From positions 744,001 through 808,000 of the forward strand of contig BCIM01000006.1 of the NCBI GenBank assembly GCA_039545315.1: a DNA stretch of 64,000 nt, in the 5' to 3' direction. Both the position numbers and the translations under genes were made by a program. Positions 11,513 through 22,006 of this stretch are shown piece by piece. The notes beneath the pieces were generated by a model, which saw nothing but the letters and a program-made list of their open reading frames with translations, had not been told where the DNA came from and ran no database searches. Origin of the DNA: Kondoa malvinella. Lineage: Eukaryota > Basidiomycota > Agaricostilbomycetes > Agaricostilbales > Kondoaceae. Each line of letters starts with the position of its first letter. Position 1 is the stretch's first letter.

Positions 11513-12970
11513 TCATCGCCATCGAATGATCCTGTATCCGAGCGCCACCATTCTCTTCAAGTAAGACAGATCGCCGCTGAAACTCTCCACGAAGCAGACG
11601 CTCAGCTTGAGCGATTTTGGGCTTCGAGCAATCAGCTGCAGAAAATCGCTCGTCATCTTCTCCTCGGTGTTGAGTCCTTTGTTATAAGCTGTCGATCCTG
11701 TCGATCCGAATGAAGCTGTGTTGAGTATATAAATGTTCGCATCGGTGCAAGTGAAAGAGCAGGCGCGGAGGTTGGGGAAACACGTGGGTTCTGGAAGTGA
11801 GCTAGAAACCTGCAATGATGTCTCATCGCCGTGTAGTCCTCGTCTGCCTTCAGAACAAAAGTTTCAAGGATCAAACATGGTGATGTTGTCGGAAACAGGG
11901 AGGAAAAGAGACTCTGGATGTTTTTGGGACCGTTGGCCCAGACGCCCATCAGTTCCAGTGTGAGATGTTGAAGAGAAGGGAACAAGACCGCAAACGGAGC
12001 AGATCCAATCGTGCCTGGTCGAAAATGCAGGAATTCGAGCTTGAGCGTTGTCAATTTTGGAATTGGTTGGATACCGAAGGTCTGACCAAGGAAGTTGCTA
12101 CAATCGCAAAGACCTTTGTAAGAAGTGATAGATAAGTCCGTCAGATCTTGCGCCGATCGGACGAAAGTGCCGATATCAGATAGTTCCCTTTCAAAGTTCG
12201 GGTGGCAGACGATGTCGATTTTCGTTAGTCCTGACCACTCCAAAATTGACGGCACCAGCTCGTGGACGTCGAAAGCCCGTAGCGAGAGCGCCTCTAAGGT
12301 GCAGAACGAGCGGAACCAACCGAGACATGGCATAACATCATAAATGACCTTCGGACTTCCACAATTGCCATCGATTGTGAGTCGAAGCAGGTTGGGTAGA
12401 GATATTGGGCAGAGCTGCTCGGGAGTCGGCAATGTGGGAAATGAATGAGAGCGAGGGTGTGCATCAAAATCGGGGATTATGTCGGCTGGGGTCAGCTCAG
12501 TATGCGCAGCTTGAGCGTGACCAAGGGAAATAGCGAGTGATCTGAGTTCTTTCATGGTACCGAGCAATGTTATGTTGTTGTTGAGGGTTTCTTGATGGTG
12601 AGCTGGAGATGGGCCATGTGTTTCTGCGCCGGTAGCGTCGTCTCGTTCCGAAAAGCTCTTGATGGTAATCTCCCAGGCCAGCTCTTTGACCATCAATCCG
12701 TAATGCGGCTTCGGTCGCAGTATACGAGCAAAGCTTGGGTTGCTGAAGTGTTGCCTGTCGATATTCGAATACAGCACAGGCAGAACAGCGGCATAGATAG
12801 CTTCTACAGTCCGACAGTCAGAAGTGTCTTCGTCTAGCTCTGGCTACGTCCTCACTGCATGTGAGCATAAGTGCACGCAAATCATTCTTGGCGAGCGTTT
12901 TCTGGTATCGATCCATAAGCTCTGCCAGGAGAGCAGCAATTTCCAGCCAAATATCGATGGGTATGTTCAT
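11513..12970 (-). CDS. F-box-like / leucine-rich-repeat-like protein
   Basis: Exon 1 starts at the ATG 12970 (MNIPIDIWLEIAALL), which looks like a degenerate F-box helix. It ends at ALMLTC. A canonical intron (A|gtgagg to ctgtag, about 12807-12859) leads to KAIYAAVLPVLYSNI, the usual second half of basidiomycete F-box-like proteins. The following 300 residues contain repeated LxxLxL patterns (LRSLAISL, LLRLTIDG, LEALSLRAF, LTKIDIV, LTDLSITS, LTTLKLEFLHF, LQHLTLELMG). Near 11820 the frame shifts. An intron with a weak donor (gttctg) and acceptor cattgcag restores a frame reading CFPNLRACSFTCTDANIYIL and ending at 11513. Without it the protein would stop near 11653. The role is probably substrate binding for an SCF ubiquitin ligase; this is inference. 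Confidence 0.65.
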
Positions 12971-13571
12971 GCTGTTGGGTATCCGTTTGCTGGGTATGTA
13001 TGTCAACGACGTGACTGTTTCGGTCCAAGCGTCAATTTACCATCTTGCGCTCGGCCAAGCTCTGAGCTAAGCAGTGAGACCTGACCAGACGAGCAACTCG
13101 GGTTACTGCTCGTGTTGGAACAACAAGATAGGATCATCTATCGAGTCTGAATCAAACTTCACAGTCTTCGCGGCACCTAAGTTACTGTATGCGGTTGGAT
13201 CATGCGTCAAGTCTCTGTGCCCTGCTCGTACTCCGATAGCGAGAGCTGTCTCTTCAATCTACCTGTGCCATTCGCGCGTCGCTTCTTTCACCCTCAGATG
13301 CTTTACACTGGCAGTCTGCTTCACGCTCAATCGGACCTTCGATCTCACTACCGCTTTCAACATTCGGCGGTGATCATCTTGCGTTGGGTTATGCTGGGCT
13401 GTCTAATGGAACGCACCTTCTTGACTTCTGACCGTCTGGCTCTCGAACGATCCTTCTTGACATCTTCTGAACGCCCAGCTCGGATTTGTTGCGCAGCTTC
13501 TTGCCGGCTTCTTGCATCTGTCAGCGACTGTCCGTAGACTGGACTGCTGTGACAATACCTCGTCGAAAGAC
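12971..13571. other. Intergenic region between two divergent genes
   Basis: This 600-base stretch separates the F-box-like gene (minus) from a putative secreted gene (plus). Both promoters must lie here. No conserved site or gene was recognised. Confidence 0.5.
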
Positions 13572-14010
13572 ATGAAGATCAGCTATCCTATCCTGGCTTT
13601 ACCGATGTTTGCTCAAGCCGCCTGGGCTGTCACTATTAAGACCTACTTGGCGATAGACTGTACCGGTCCCACGCTTGCAGACTGGACCAGCAATGACTAG
13701 TTTAGTCCTTCCTGCACACCTATTAATCTGACTCAAGGGCTGCTTGTGTAGTCTGGCACCTGGTTTTGTCGTAACCGTACCTTTGACAAGCAAGTCTGCG
13801 AGATGCTACAAGATATCGTTCATCAACTGTAAGTGTTCAGTGCCATTCCGATTTCGGAATACTGATTCTCGCCGACTAGATGAGAACACATTCAGCTACC
13901 CTGAAAGCGACGCGCCTGGCTGTGCATCTCGTATGTCCTTCAGAGGCGAAGACCATAGGATTGTCGCTGTGCAAAGCACGATTTATCTTGATCCGCGGCT
14001 TGAAGGGTAA
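13572..14010 (+). pseudogene. Small secreted cysteine-containing protein gene, apparently interrupted
   Basis: The ATG at 13572 begins a classic signal peptide (MKISYPILALPMFAQAAWA). A short mature part follows that reads TYLAIDCTGPTLADWTSND and then meets a TAG at 13698-13700. The same frame continues with FSPSCTPINLTQGL. It is then replaced near 13740 by another frame encoding SLAPGFVVTVPLTSKSARC. A canonical intron (ACT|gtaagt to gactag, about 13828-13879) joins this to a last exon with YPESDAPGCASR, ending at 14010. The cysteines and the downstream exon suggest one small secreted protein. I found no intron that bypasses the stop and the frame change. It is therefore a pseudogene, a sequencing error, or a gene whose splicing I misread. 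Function unknown. Confidence 0.45.
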
Positions 14011-14237
14011 GCGCATTACAGCAGCACGCCGATGCAGTGCTGACCAGGCTCAAAAACAGCTGCGCAATCGAGAGGATTGTCTATGGTCGCTTTGCGTCGT
14101 AGCGATCCTTGTGTGGGATGCATTTGCAGCTCAAAGCATACGGGAGTAGACATTGTATAGACCACCTAGGAGAGACGATGCAAAGGAATGTGCGCACTGA
14201 TTATCTAACACTGCTCTATCTACTTCTTTCCGAAGGT

Positions 14238-15842
14238 TCATCCCTTATGCACACTCAAAGGGAGGCTGAATTCTTCTAGAGAGCGCTCCAGATTTGCTAC
14301 ACTCGCATTCAACGACCGCAGAGAGCAATCCAAAGGGTAGCTTACATCTCTGGGATGCAAAGTATCACCACGGGTATGTTTTGGCCTTGGTGGAGAAATT
14401 TGACCTTGAGCTCTGCTTTGACGCGGTCTTTCAGGTAAAGCAACTCCCTGTCTGCCAAACTTCGGCATGGCAAACGCAGCGAAAGGTGACTATTCTCTAT
14501 TAGCTAGTCTAAGGACGGCAGCGAGGAAGCTTACGTTGCCGCGAGAATCAGCAGAGAACCTAGACATGGCATTAGGCGCCTCGTTCCAGCGAGTAGTGAA
14601 GCCAGCTGAAGTTCCAGAGTAAACAGAGCGGTCATCGTCCTCTGACATTTTGTAGGTCGAGTCGAGTCCGACTTGAAATGTAGGCTGGATCCCGTGTTGT
14701 CGCATACTTTGGACCGGCGAGTTTCTTGTATCGGCGAACAGATCCACGGACACTTTTGGTGCACACGGAGAAGAGATTTCCTATCAGTATGTTCAGCCCA
14801 AGTGAAGGCACTCGTTTGAGAAGAGGTATACCATAGTCGACTTGGGTTGTATCAATGGGCTGACCTGAGCTTGCCAAGTATCGGCCGACAACATGCTTTT
14901 ACGGTCTTCGGATGTCTTGCGCGATTGGACCAGGAGAGAACAGTAGAGCGCCAGGACATAGACGGCTGGTTGGAGGACAGATAGAGCAAAATAGATATTG
15001 TCTTCACCGGTCTTGACGAAAAAGAGGACGAGCGTCGCGACAGATAGACCAAAAGGAAGGAGCAGCATCTGGAGTATTGATATGAGATACGAGTGCTAGA
15101 CAGCGAAGAGGACAAACCTCATTGATAGTGAAGAATATAGCTTTTGCTGCTGAACGGCCAGCACAAACTAGCTTTTTGCGCTTGATAAAAGTAGACGCCA
15201 GAATTAGCAAATTGGCAGCAGTAGGTACAGCTGTATCCTTTGAATCAGCCTATACAAGTTACAGTGCGATTTTGAGCTACCTAAAGCAACAGCAGGCATA
15301 TACATGATGTCGCTGGCTGGACTGTTGAGAATGAGCTGGCGTCTGGAGCTCGTCGTGACGGTAACAGCTGTTTGACATCAGACACGGGCTTGAAGTGGGA
15401 TGAGAATGCGCCTACCGATGTTGAAAATAAGTTGAACGATAGTGAGCAGGGTGATGAAGAAGGCCAGGATAGACTTTGTTACTGGTCGAAGCCGAGTATG
15501 AGCGCTGCAGAGGTATGAGCATTGACCCCTTTGATGCTGGATAGACTATTGAACGCACAAGTAGTTCTGCACCAGGAAAGTGACTGCGCCAAGGAAGGCA
15601 GGTTGTAGATAGTCCCATGGCTCAGTCTCGGCGGACAGATCCAGCTGCAGAAAGGCCGAGTAGCATTGCAAAGCCGTGTCGGTAAGCAGGACTGCCAAAG
15701 TGAAGAGGCAGAACAAGGCGCGCCAGGTCACTTTTCGACCAGAGTCTATAGAGCGGATAGCGAGTATAGCGGTCACAGCACAGACACCAGACAGAAAGAC
15801 TTGAAGGATTGTACGCAGCAGTACGAGAGACCACTGCTCCAT
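14238..15842 (-). CDS. Seven-helix membrane protein resembling the DUF6534 family
   Basis: The start is the ATG at 15842 (MEQWSLVLLRTILQVFLSG). The helices in order are: LQVFLSGVCAVTAILAI, WRALFCLFTLAVLLTDTALQ, FLGAVTFLVQNYLC, SILAFFITLLTIVQLIFNI, one near PTAANLLILAST, then LMLLLPFGLSVATLVLFFV and FALSVLQPAVYVLALYCSLL. The order of helices, with a D/T-rich second helix and the FLVQ helix, resembles the seven-helix DUF6534 proteins common in basidiomycetes. A cytosolic tail of about 130 residues follows. It is rich in Ser, Arg and acidic residues (KMSEDDDRSVYSGTSAG), and its last intron has a gtaagc donor near 14534. The stop is at 14238. Five or more introns. The role is unknown; a sensor or receptor is only a guess. 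The gene is divergent from MON1. Confidence 0.65.
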
Positions 15843-16134
15843 TTTGGGTATAACGAATGAGAGCGGAGGCCAGCTGGCGCTGAATGAGCGGGATTGACAA
15901 AGTGAACGAAGCAGAAAAGAAAAGAGGAAACAACAGGAAAGCGCTCCCATCCAACGAAACTTCTCGGTTGCCTTGTCGACGATAAATTACCATCGCAATC
16001 AAGGAGCACAGACACTTTGAAAGGGGCACTCTGCGATCTGCCAGCCCCGTATACGCACAAGAGGCTCTCGAGTGCTAACCAGGTCTGGCCGTGGTTGGAC
16101 AACTCGAATAGCGAAAATACTTGCATGTCCAGGC

Positions 16135-18041
16135 CAAGTGAATTCCTTCTCAAGAAGCCTTCGCTGCCCTCCTTGCTATCCTCAAGGCATATCACAAGGC
16201 GAACACACGCGTCTGACGATGCCGCTTCTCTCAAGAGCGAAATCTTTACTCCCTCGCGAGACACGGAACAAGATTACTTTGGCGATAGCGTGACTGTAGA
16301 TGCGTATCATGCATCTGAGGGCAAGGGAAAGGAGAAAGAGGAAGATCCGAGAGAACGTCTGCTCGCTACTTTGCAAAGGTCAAAGATCGCTCGGCAACCT
16401 TCTGCTTCATCTGTAGCTAGTAAAGGTGCATACGAGCTTTGCTTCGCTGGTACTCTTGCTGACATAGTTGCGGAATGTACAGCGAAACCGCTCGCAAGCT
16501 CTTCCAGAACTCATCACGAGCCGGAGGAGCAGTCCTTATCTCCCTCGCTCACCACTACCAAGCGCAAGTACTACATTCTCACAAGTGCTGGTAAACCAGT
16601 TTATGCATCAGAAGACGAAGACGATGAAGCAGTCACGACCCTTGTTGGTGTAATACAAGCCATCATTTCCATCTTTGCAGACGAAGGCGACAAAATCCGC
16701 TATATCAACGCTGGTCAAGTCAAGATCTCTTTCCTTCTCAAAGCGCCGCTGTATTTCGTCTGTGTGTCAGATTGGGGTGAACCGGAATCTGTCGTGTGTC
16801 TCCATTTTGTTTGCATTATCATTCGTTACCTTATCAGGCATGTACTAGCTGCGCAATCATCTGGAATACTTGCATCTTCACATCTTATCTGTAGTCTCCC
16901 TCTCCCAGCTACAACGAACATTCAAACAGCATAACAATTTCGACCTGAGAAGACTGCTACAAGGCACAGATGCGATCATCGCCTCACTCGTCTCGCGTCT
17001 ACAAACCGACTTTTCGATGCTCATGGGTGCGCTTGAAGTGCTCAAGCTGGATTCCCAAGTCCGAGAAGATATAAGCAAGCTTTTAGTACCTACAACCAAG
17101 AACCGCTCGGTAAGTGTTCCATACCTCTGGTTATACCCGTCTGACAGGCTCGTAGGACGTACTCTACGTGCTCGTAATAGCAGCCGGTCGAGTAGTCACC
17201 CTAATCCGACCAAAGAAGCACAGCGTCCATCCGGGCGACTTGCATCTTTTACTCAACACCATCTTTGCCTCGCCTTCATTAGTAGCACCAGGATCAGAAT
17301 CATGGATCCCGATTTGTCTACCTAGATTCAACGCTACTGGTTTCTTGCATGCTTTGGTCAGCTTTATCAATAGGGATGTGGGCTTGGTGTTTGTTAGTGT
17401 GGACAAGGAGGCTTTCTTTGAGGTGCGCGAGTGGAAGGAGTCGGTTGCAAGTGTGAGTGCTACGTATCTGAATCGGCTTGCTTATCTGAAGTCTTTGAGC
17501 AGAAATTAGCAAACAGCGCTGCACTACGTCCACTAGATCACGCGCTGACGCATCACACGTATCAAGTTGGTAAGTCACCTGTTGCACGATCATATTGCAA
17601 TCTTAATGATCCGTCAGGCGACTTGTCCATCCCTGGTCTTCGTCATTTCGTTTACAAGTCTCGGACATATGTTCAGATCACATCCCCTTCCTGGGAAGGA
17701 GAATATGAAGATATCAACCACAGAAGGCAGTTGGTTACTTCCCTGGCCCGCCGTTCATAACTTGACCTATTCGCAGATTGATCACTCTGTATCAACGCAT
17801 CCACGACCAGATCCACATCCGACCGCCCGTATACGGTCAAGGTCGACAACCAGTCAAGCTCGTCTACCTCCGATCCAACAACGAAAGTGTTCTCGGTTGG
17901 ATCACGTCGACTTTCGAGCTCTACATCGCTTTCGCGCCTCTTCTGCCAAAGAACGCAGCGGTAGCAGGAGCTCATGCTGTCACTCGGTGGATCAAGTCTC
18001 ATTCGTCTGAATTGTTCCTTGTCACCGCGCCATCACTGTAG
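16135..18041 (+). CDS. MON1: Vacuolar fusion protein Mon1 (Rab7 GEF subunit)
   Basis: Mon1 pairs with Ccz1 to activate the Rab7-type GTPase Ypt7 on late endosomes, vacuoles and autophagosomes. The ATG at 16135 (MSRPSEFLLKK) opens an acidic and Ser-rich N-terminal region of about 140 residues. The first longin domain then starts with KRKYYILTSAGKPVYASED and continues through VGVIQAIISIF and LKAPLYFVCVSDWGEPES. The next exons give QLQRTFKQHNNFDLRRLLQG, then the second longin part (VLYVLVIAAGRVVTLIRPKK) and the roadblock-like C-terminus. The last exon carries LGWITSTFELYIAFAPLL and ends SSELFLVTAPSL, the expected family ending. The length of about 510 residues is slightly short but complete. About seven short introns. 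Confidence 0.93.
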
Positions 18042-18111
18042 TCTCGTCTAGAAGTCACCTGAAATCTGGCCCGAATTCATCTGGGTGGATTCGGCGTCAT
18101 CTCTCTTCGTA

Positions 18112-18336
18112 ATGCCGCGTGAGGTAAGTCGTGCTATTGCTACGCGCTAGCCGTATATACCGATTACACTTGAACTACAGGCCAGCACATCCGGATCCGA
18201 GCCTCGTCTCGCCATCGGGCTCCTTCACCTGCAACACGACATCATTGCTGCATATGCGAGATCGGTCGCAGGAAGGCCGTGGTCGATGAAGAAATGTAAT
18301 TGTACATGGGCTGCTACATCGCAACCCAAAAAGTAA
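18112..18336 (+). CDS. Possible small spliced gene of unknown function
   Basis: Just downstream of MON1 an ATG at 18112 reads MPRE. A canonical intron (18124-18180, gtaagt to ctacag) and a second exon ending with a TAA at 18334-18336 follow. The product would have about 55 residues and includes EPRLAIGLLHLQHDIIAAY. The frame is also open upstream of the ATG for about 20 codons (SPEIWPEFIWVDSASSLFV), so it could instead be an alternative 3' end of MON1 or part of its 3' UTR. I recognise no family. Confidence 0.3.
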
Positions 18337-18388
18337 TGCATATATTGTTACAATCGAAAGTAAAACCCAAAAAGTGTGTGCTTCTAAT

Positions 18389-19981
18389 CTACTCGTCGTC
18401 ATCCCCTGTCAAGTCATAGATCTGCTCAAAAAGTCAGCTCAGTTTGCGCCAATCTCAGGAAAAGACCGACCTCTGCATTGATGTCGCCTTTACCTCTTTT
18501 GTTAGGCGGGAATTCAGCTGGTGCGCTGTCCATTCGCTCTCGTTTGACCAGCACGCTTTCTGCTCGTACTCGAAGTCTTGCATTCTCTTGTTTGACTGCT
18601 TCGATCCGAGCCTATTGCTAGATCAGGATAATGTGATGCTTCAGATTTGACCGAGACTGACCCTTAATAGCACAGCCTCCTGATCGTCATCATCATCTGA
18701 ATCGTGGATGACGATAGAATCGCCTGATAGCTGTTTGGAAGAAAGGTCAGATTCTGTAGCGCCGGGACAGGCATGGAACGTACTCCATTCGCTTGCTGAG
18801 GCGCTTGCTGCATCTGAGCTTGGGGAGACGGTTCTGGTGACCAGCCTACATTGGACGTCAGCTCAATTCTCCGATGACTTCGCTAGCGACTGACCGCCAG
18901 ATTGTTCTTGTGAAACTGTGTGGGCTGGTGTACTAGCTTGTTGCACTTGCTGAACAAGAAGTACATGTTTCTTGTACCCAAGCATCTCGAGAACCGCTGT
19001 CACATGGGTCAGAAGTGAACACCTCGGTAGGGAGATACTGACAGCCAGCTCGATAATGAAACACGAAACGTAACCAAAGTCTTCCTCTGTCTTCTTCAAT
19101 CACATCCCATTTCGGCATTGGGTTTCTCTGCGAGAACGGTCGCGCAGGTTGAAAGACCGCTTCGCCTAAACCGACGCAGTTGCTCAAGAGCTTTAATTTG
19201 CTTTCGTGAAACGTATTGTCTGTAATTGAAGGTTCGAATCGTTGGCCTGAGCGATTGTTCTGTGATCTGAGGTCCATGCCATTCTCTTCGATGCGCTTGA
19301 CTTCTAGTACAATGGTTCCGAGACCGTTGATGATGGTGTTGTCAGTGCAAATGTCGTCCTCAATGTCAGTGACTTTGGTTCTTGTTGTGCATCCCCATCA
19401 GTATCAAGGTCATGGAAGGCAGATACGAGCTTACTTTGAGAACATGAAAGGTCGTCGCTCATGCGCGCCAGTTCGAATAGTTGACAAGCACATTCGTTCT
19501 CCGACCCTGTAAGAAGAACATGCTTTCAGCTGCTTGATACAGCTAAAGCCTGTAGCGTTCTACCTCAGATGCCACTTTTTCTGCTGCTTTCCATCTATAG
19601 CATGAATGTTCAGCGCTTCTCGACAAGAACGCTATCACACAGACGCACCTACAAGCAATCTGACAAAGCAGCTGAACTGATCACAAGAGAAATGAACAGA
19701 GAAATAGGCTCCAGGCGTAGATTCTATCCAAGTCGACATTGTCTGCCCAAATACGAATTTCAGCTCTTCACGCATCTCAGACAGACAAGCAGTAGAAATG
19801 AACCAAAGGATCGTTCAAGTCTGTTCGTAGCTCGGCCAATCGCTCATGACATCCACTGTATAGCAAATACGTATGAGACCAAAGTTGCTGCTGCCTTTGC
19901 GCCGAAATTGCAGACGCACGGGTAGCTGTCGTTTCCAGATGCTACGAAAGCTCTTGATCCAGATTCATAGTGATACGGCAT
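18389..19981 (-). CDS. DUF7918-family protein with acidic SIM-like tail (paralogue 1)
   Basis: The conserved part reads ESTPGAYFSVHFSCDQFSC, DGKQQKKWHLRVGERMCLST, RRPFMFSKV and then NGLGTIVLEVKRIEE. It continues to KWDVIEEDRGRLWLRFVFHY. This order (a short beta-rich start, a central GLGTI strand, and an RF.F.YR motif followed by a helix) is that of the basidiomycete DUF7918 proteins. A linker with poly-Asp (SIVIHDSDDDDDQ) follows. A short coiled coil comes next (EAVKQENARLRVRAESVLVK) and the protein ends QIYDLTGDDDE at 18389. Introns are about 45-57 bases. The 5' end is uncertain: the ATG at 19981 (MPYHYESGSRAFVA) matches the paralogue's start in pattern, but an ATG at 19775 is also in frame. 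Function unknown; a nuclear adaptor role is inference. Confidence 0.75.
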
Positions 19982-20238
19982 TCTCTGAAATTACGCGCTT
20001 ATCATGCACACCCAAAGCCAGCGGTGGACCGAGTTAGAGAGTACTTCCTGGACCATAACGAGTCAACGACTCGAGCACGACCAGACGAAGACCGAAGAGC
20101 TATCGCATGGACTGCTCCCTGTGTATCTGACCAGCGAGCAAACTTTCTCGGAGCGAGCTCCAGATTCGCGAATCCCCATTTCCCATCGATTTACTCTGCG
20201 TGTTTGCTCGCTCACTTGTGCCTGCTATTCGTCGCCAT

Positions 20239-21698
20239 GTCTTATCTGGACATCGCGCAAAGATTACGCATTCCTTCAGCACATCAAAACCCTCGAAATC
20301 ATCAACATGGCCCGCGGCTCGCAGCGCAGGTCACTTCTTCTGCAGCTACCTCTACGTCTGCATCTCCCGAAGAAAGGAGACTGCGCCAGCTCCTCCTCAA
20401 TTGGGATCAAGTTTCATTCCTCACAAAATCGCCTTCGGCCGACATTCAGGCTTGCCATATTCTGAATGCCGTTCGAGGCGACCGAGCAAAGAAGCTGATC
20501 GTCGTACGTCGCAATTAGTCTGCGACTTCACTCATTCACCGCTGGCTTCAAGGAACGTCGTCTTTCCGAGCTGCGCATCGTTGGCAGGGAGCATTTCTAC
20601 TTGGATGAAGTCTATAATGCTATTCTCCGTATGCTTCTTATGCCCGAGCTATCTGACTAGCATCTTATCTGTATATGTGTCAGTCGAAGCATCTATGCAT
20701 ATACATTGGGACAAATACGCCAATATCGTCTTTACTCCTGCGTGGAATAGCCTCGCCGATATGCTAGCTGCTCTGGTACAAAGTAACGAAGAGTGGCAAC
20801 GCCTTTTGGATCAAACGGGTCTGGAACGTCGGCCTCTTGATGTATGTCGGGGCGATAAGGTCTCGCTTCAGCTTGCTTGTCTTGGTCTGACAGCTTTTCT
20901 TAGGTCTTGAAAGCACCCTTCACCGACGTTCTTTGGGACGTCTTGATTCTCAGCGCTGACCACCTGCTACCGCTCAATCAGCCGCTTCCTATCTTGTCAA
21001 ATTTTGAGCTCTTGACTCCATCCACTTCTCGCACCCAGTCACCTGTTTGGAAGCTCTATAGTGCGGTGAACGACACTTTAGTCGCTTCGAATCCTCCTAG
21101 CGATGCTTTACCGCCCTTTCAGCATCAAACAACCCGTCCCGGTCCTTTCCAAGTCTCGCCGCTCATCATGGCGCTGAATGCAAGTCAGAAAATCGCAGAC
21201 TATTCAATGCTCAACGGCCATATCTCAGCCCGTCTAGTACAATACCGTCCACTACTAGAGCAAGTCGTCGACGCAATCTGGTTCACTCCCGTACCTACTC
21301 CTGGTAGCTTTGGCGCTTTGCTTTCTGCAACTGCTTTAAAAAATTCCATCGACTAAGAGGGTCCTCATCGGTCCAGCAGGCTTGAACATACTGGTTCAGG
21401 CAAAGGTTCTGGTTCTGGCAGAAGCGATTTGGGACGTCACGAGAGGCAAGGGTCAGAACATGATTCTGCCCTGAGAGACGACGAAGACGAGTTGGGTTTC
21501 GATGGTCTCACGAACAAGGAATGGGAAATGTTGAATGACGTCTTGGATGATCCTACGACGGATAATCGAACGAGAGCAGAGGCAGGACAAATGCTGCTTT
21601 TCGGTGTTGATGGTTAGCCCACTTTCACTTTCGTTGATCAAACACTGAGAAACATTGTACTAGGCCACATTCGCGATCGTACCATCGAGCCAGCATGA
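20239..21698 (+). CDS. Conserved-looking protein of unknown function
   Basis: The ATG at 20239 (MSYLDIAQRLRIPSAHQN) starts a multi-exon gene. Exon 1 ends DRAKKLIV (gtacgt donor at about 20502), followed by ERRLSELRIVGREHFYLDEV, then HIHWDKYANIVFTPAWNSLA and VLKAPFTDVLWDVLILSAD. A hydrophobic-polar alpha-helical region follows. The C-terminal part is Gly/Ser-rich and then acidic (LRDDEDELGFDGLTNKEWEM). A last intron (gttagc to tactag, from 21614) adds HIRDRTIEPA and the stop at 21698. There are no cysteines in metal-binding order, no membrane helix and no signal peptide, so it is a soluble mostly helical protein of about 390 residues. I do not recognise the family. It lies between the two DUF7918 paralogues, on the opposite strand. 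Confidence 0.6.
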
Positions 21699-22006
21699 AA
21701 GGAGACGAGTCTGCTGGATGTCATACATGTGCCCTGTACAAAGGATTGGCTATCAAGTCCGTATGAATACCATTGCCAAATCGAGTAAAGCGATCAGTTC
21801 CAGCCTGCAGATCTGTTGCCCGGCGATTTGCTAAGCATTAAGCACTAATTGAAGCCAAACGCATCCTAAGTCGCAGCACATGTAAGTCAATAGTCTGGCT
21901 AAATGTAATGCTGCTAGGTATGTAAATGCAAGTGATGCTATTAATGTTCATGTTCAGTGTTACCCCTTGATGCTCTTGATACCCTTGGTACAGTCAAATT
22001 GGTTGA

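Noticed and set aside
19216..19240. A GGTTCGAATC sequence like a tRNA B box
   Set aside because: It lies inside a coding exon of DUF7918 paralogue 1 and no cloverleaf stem or A box flanks it.
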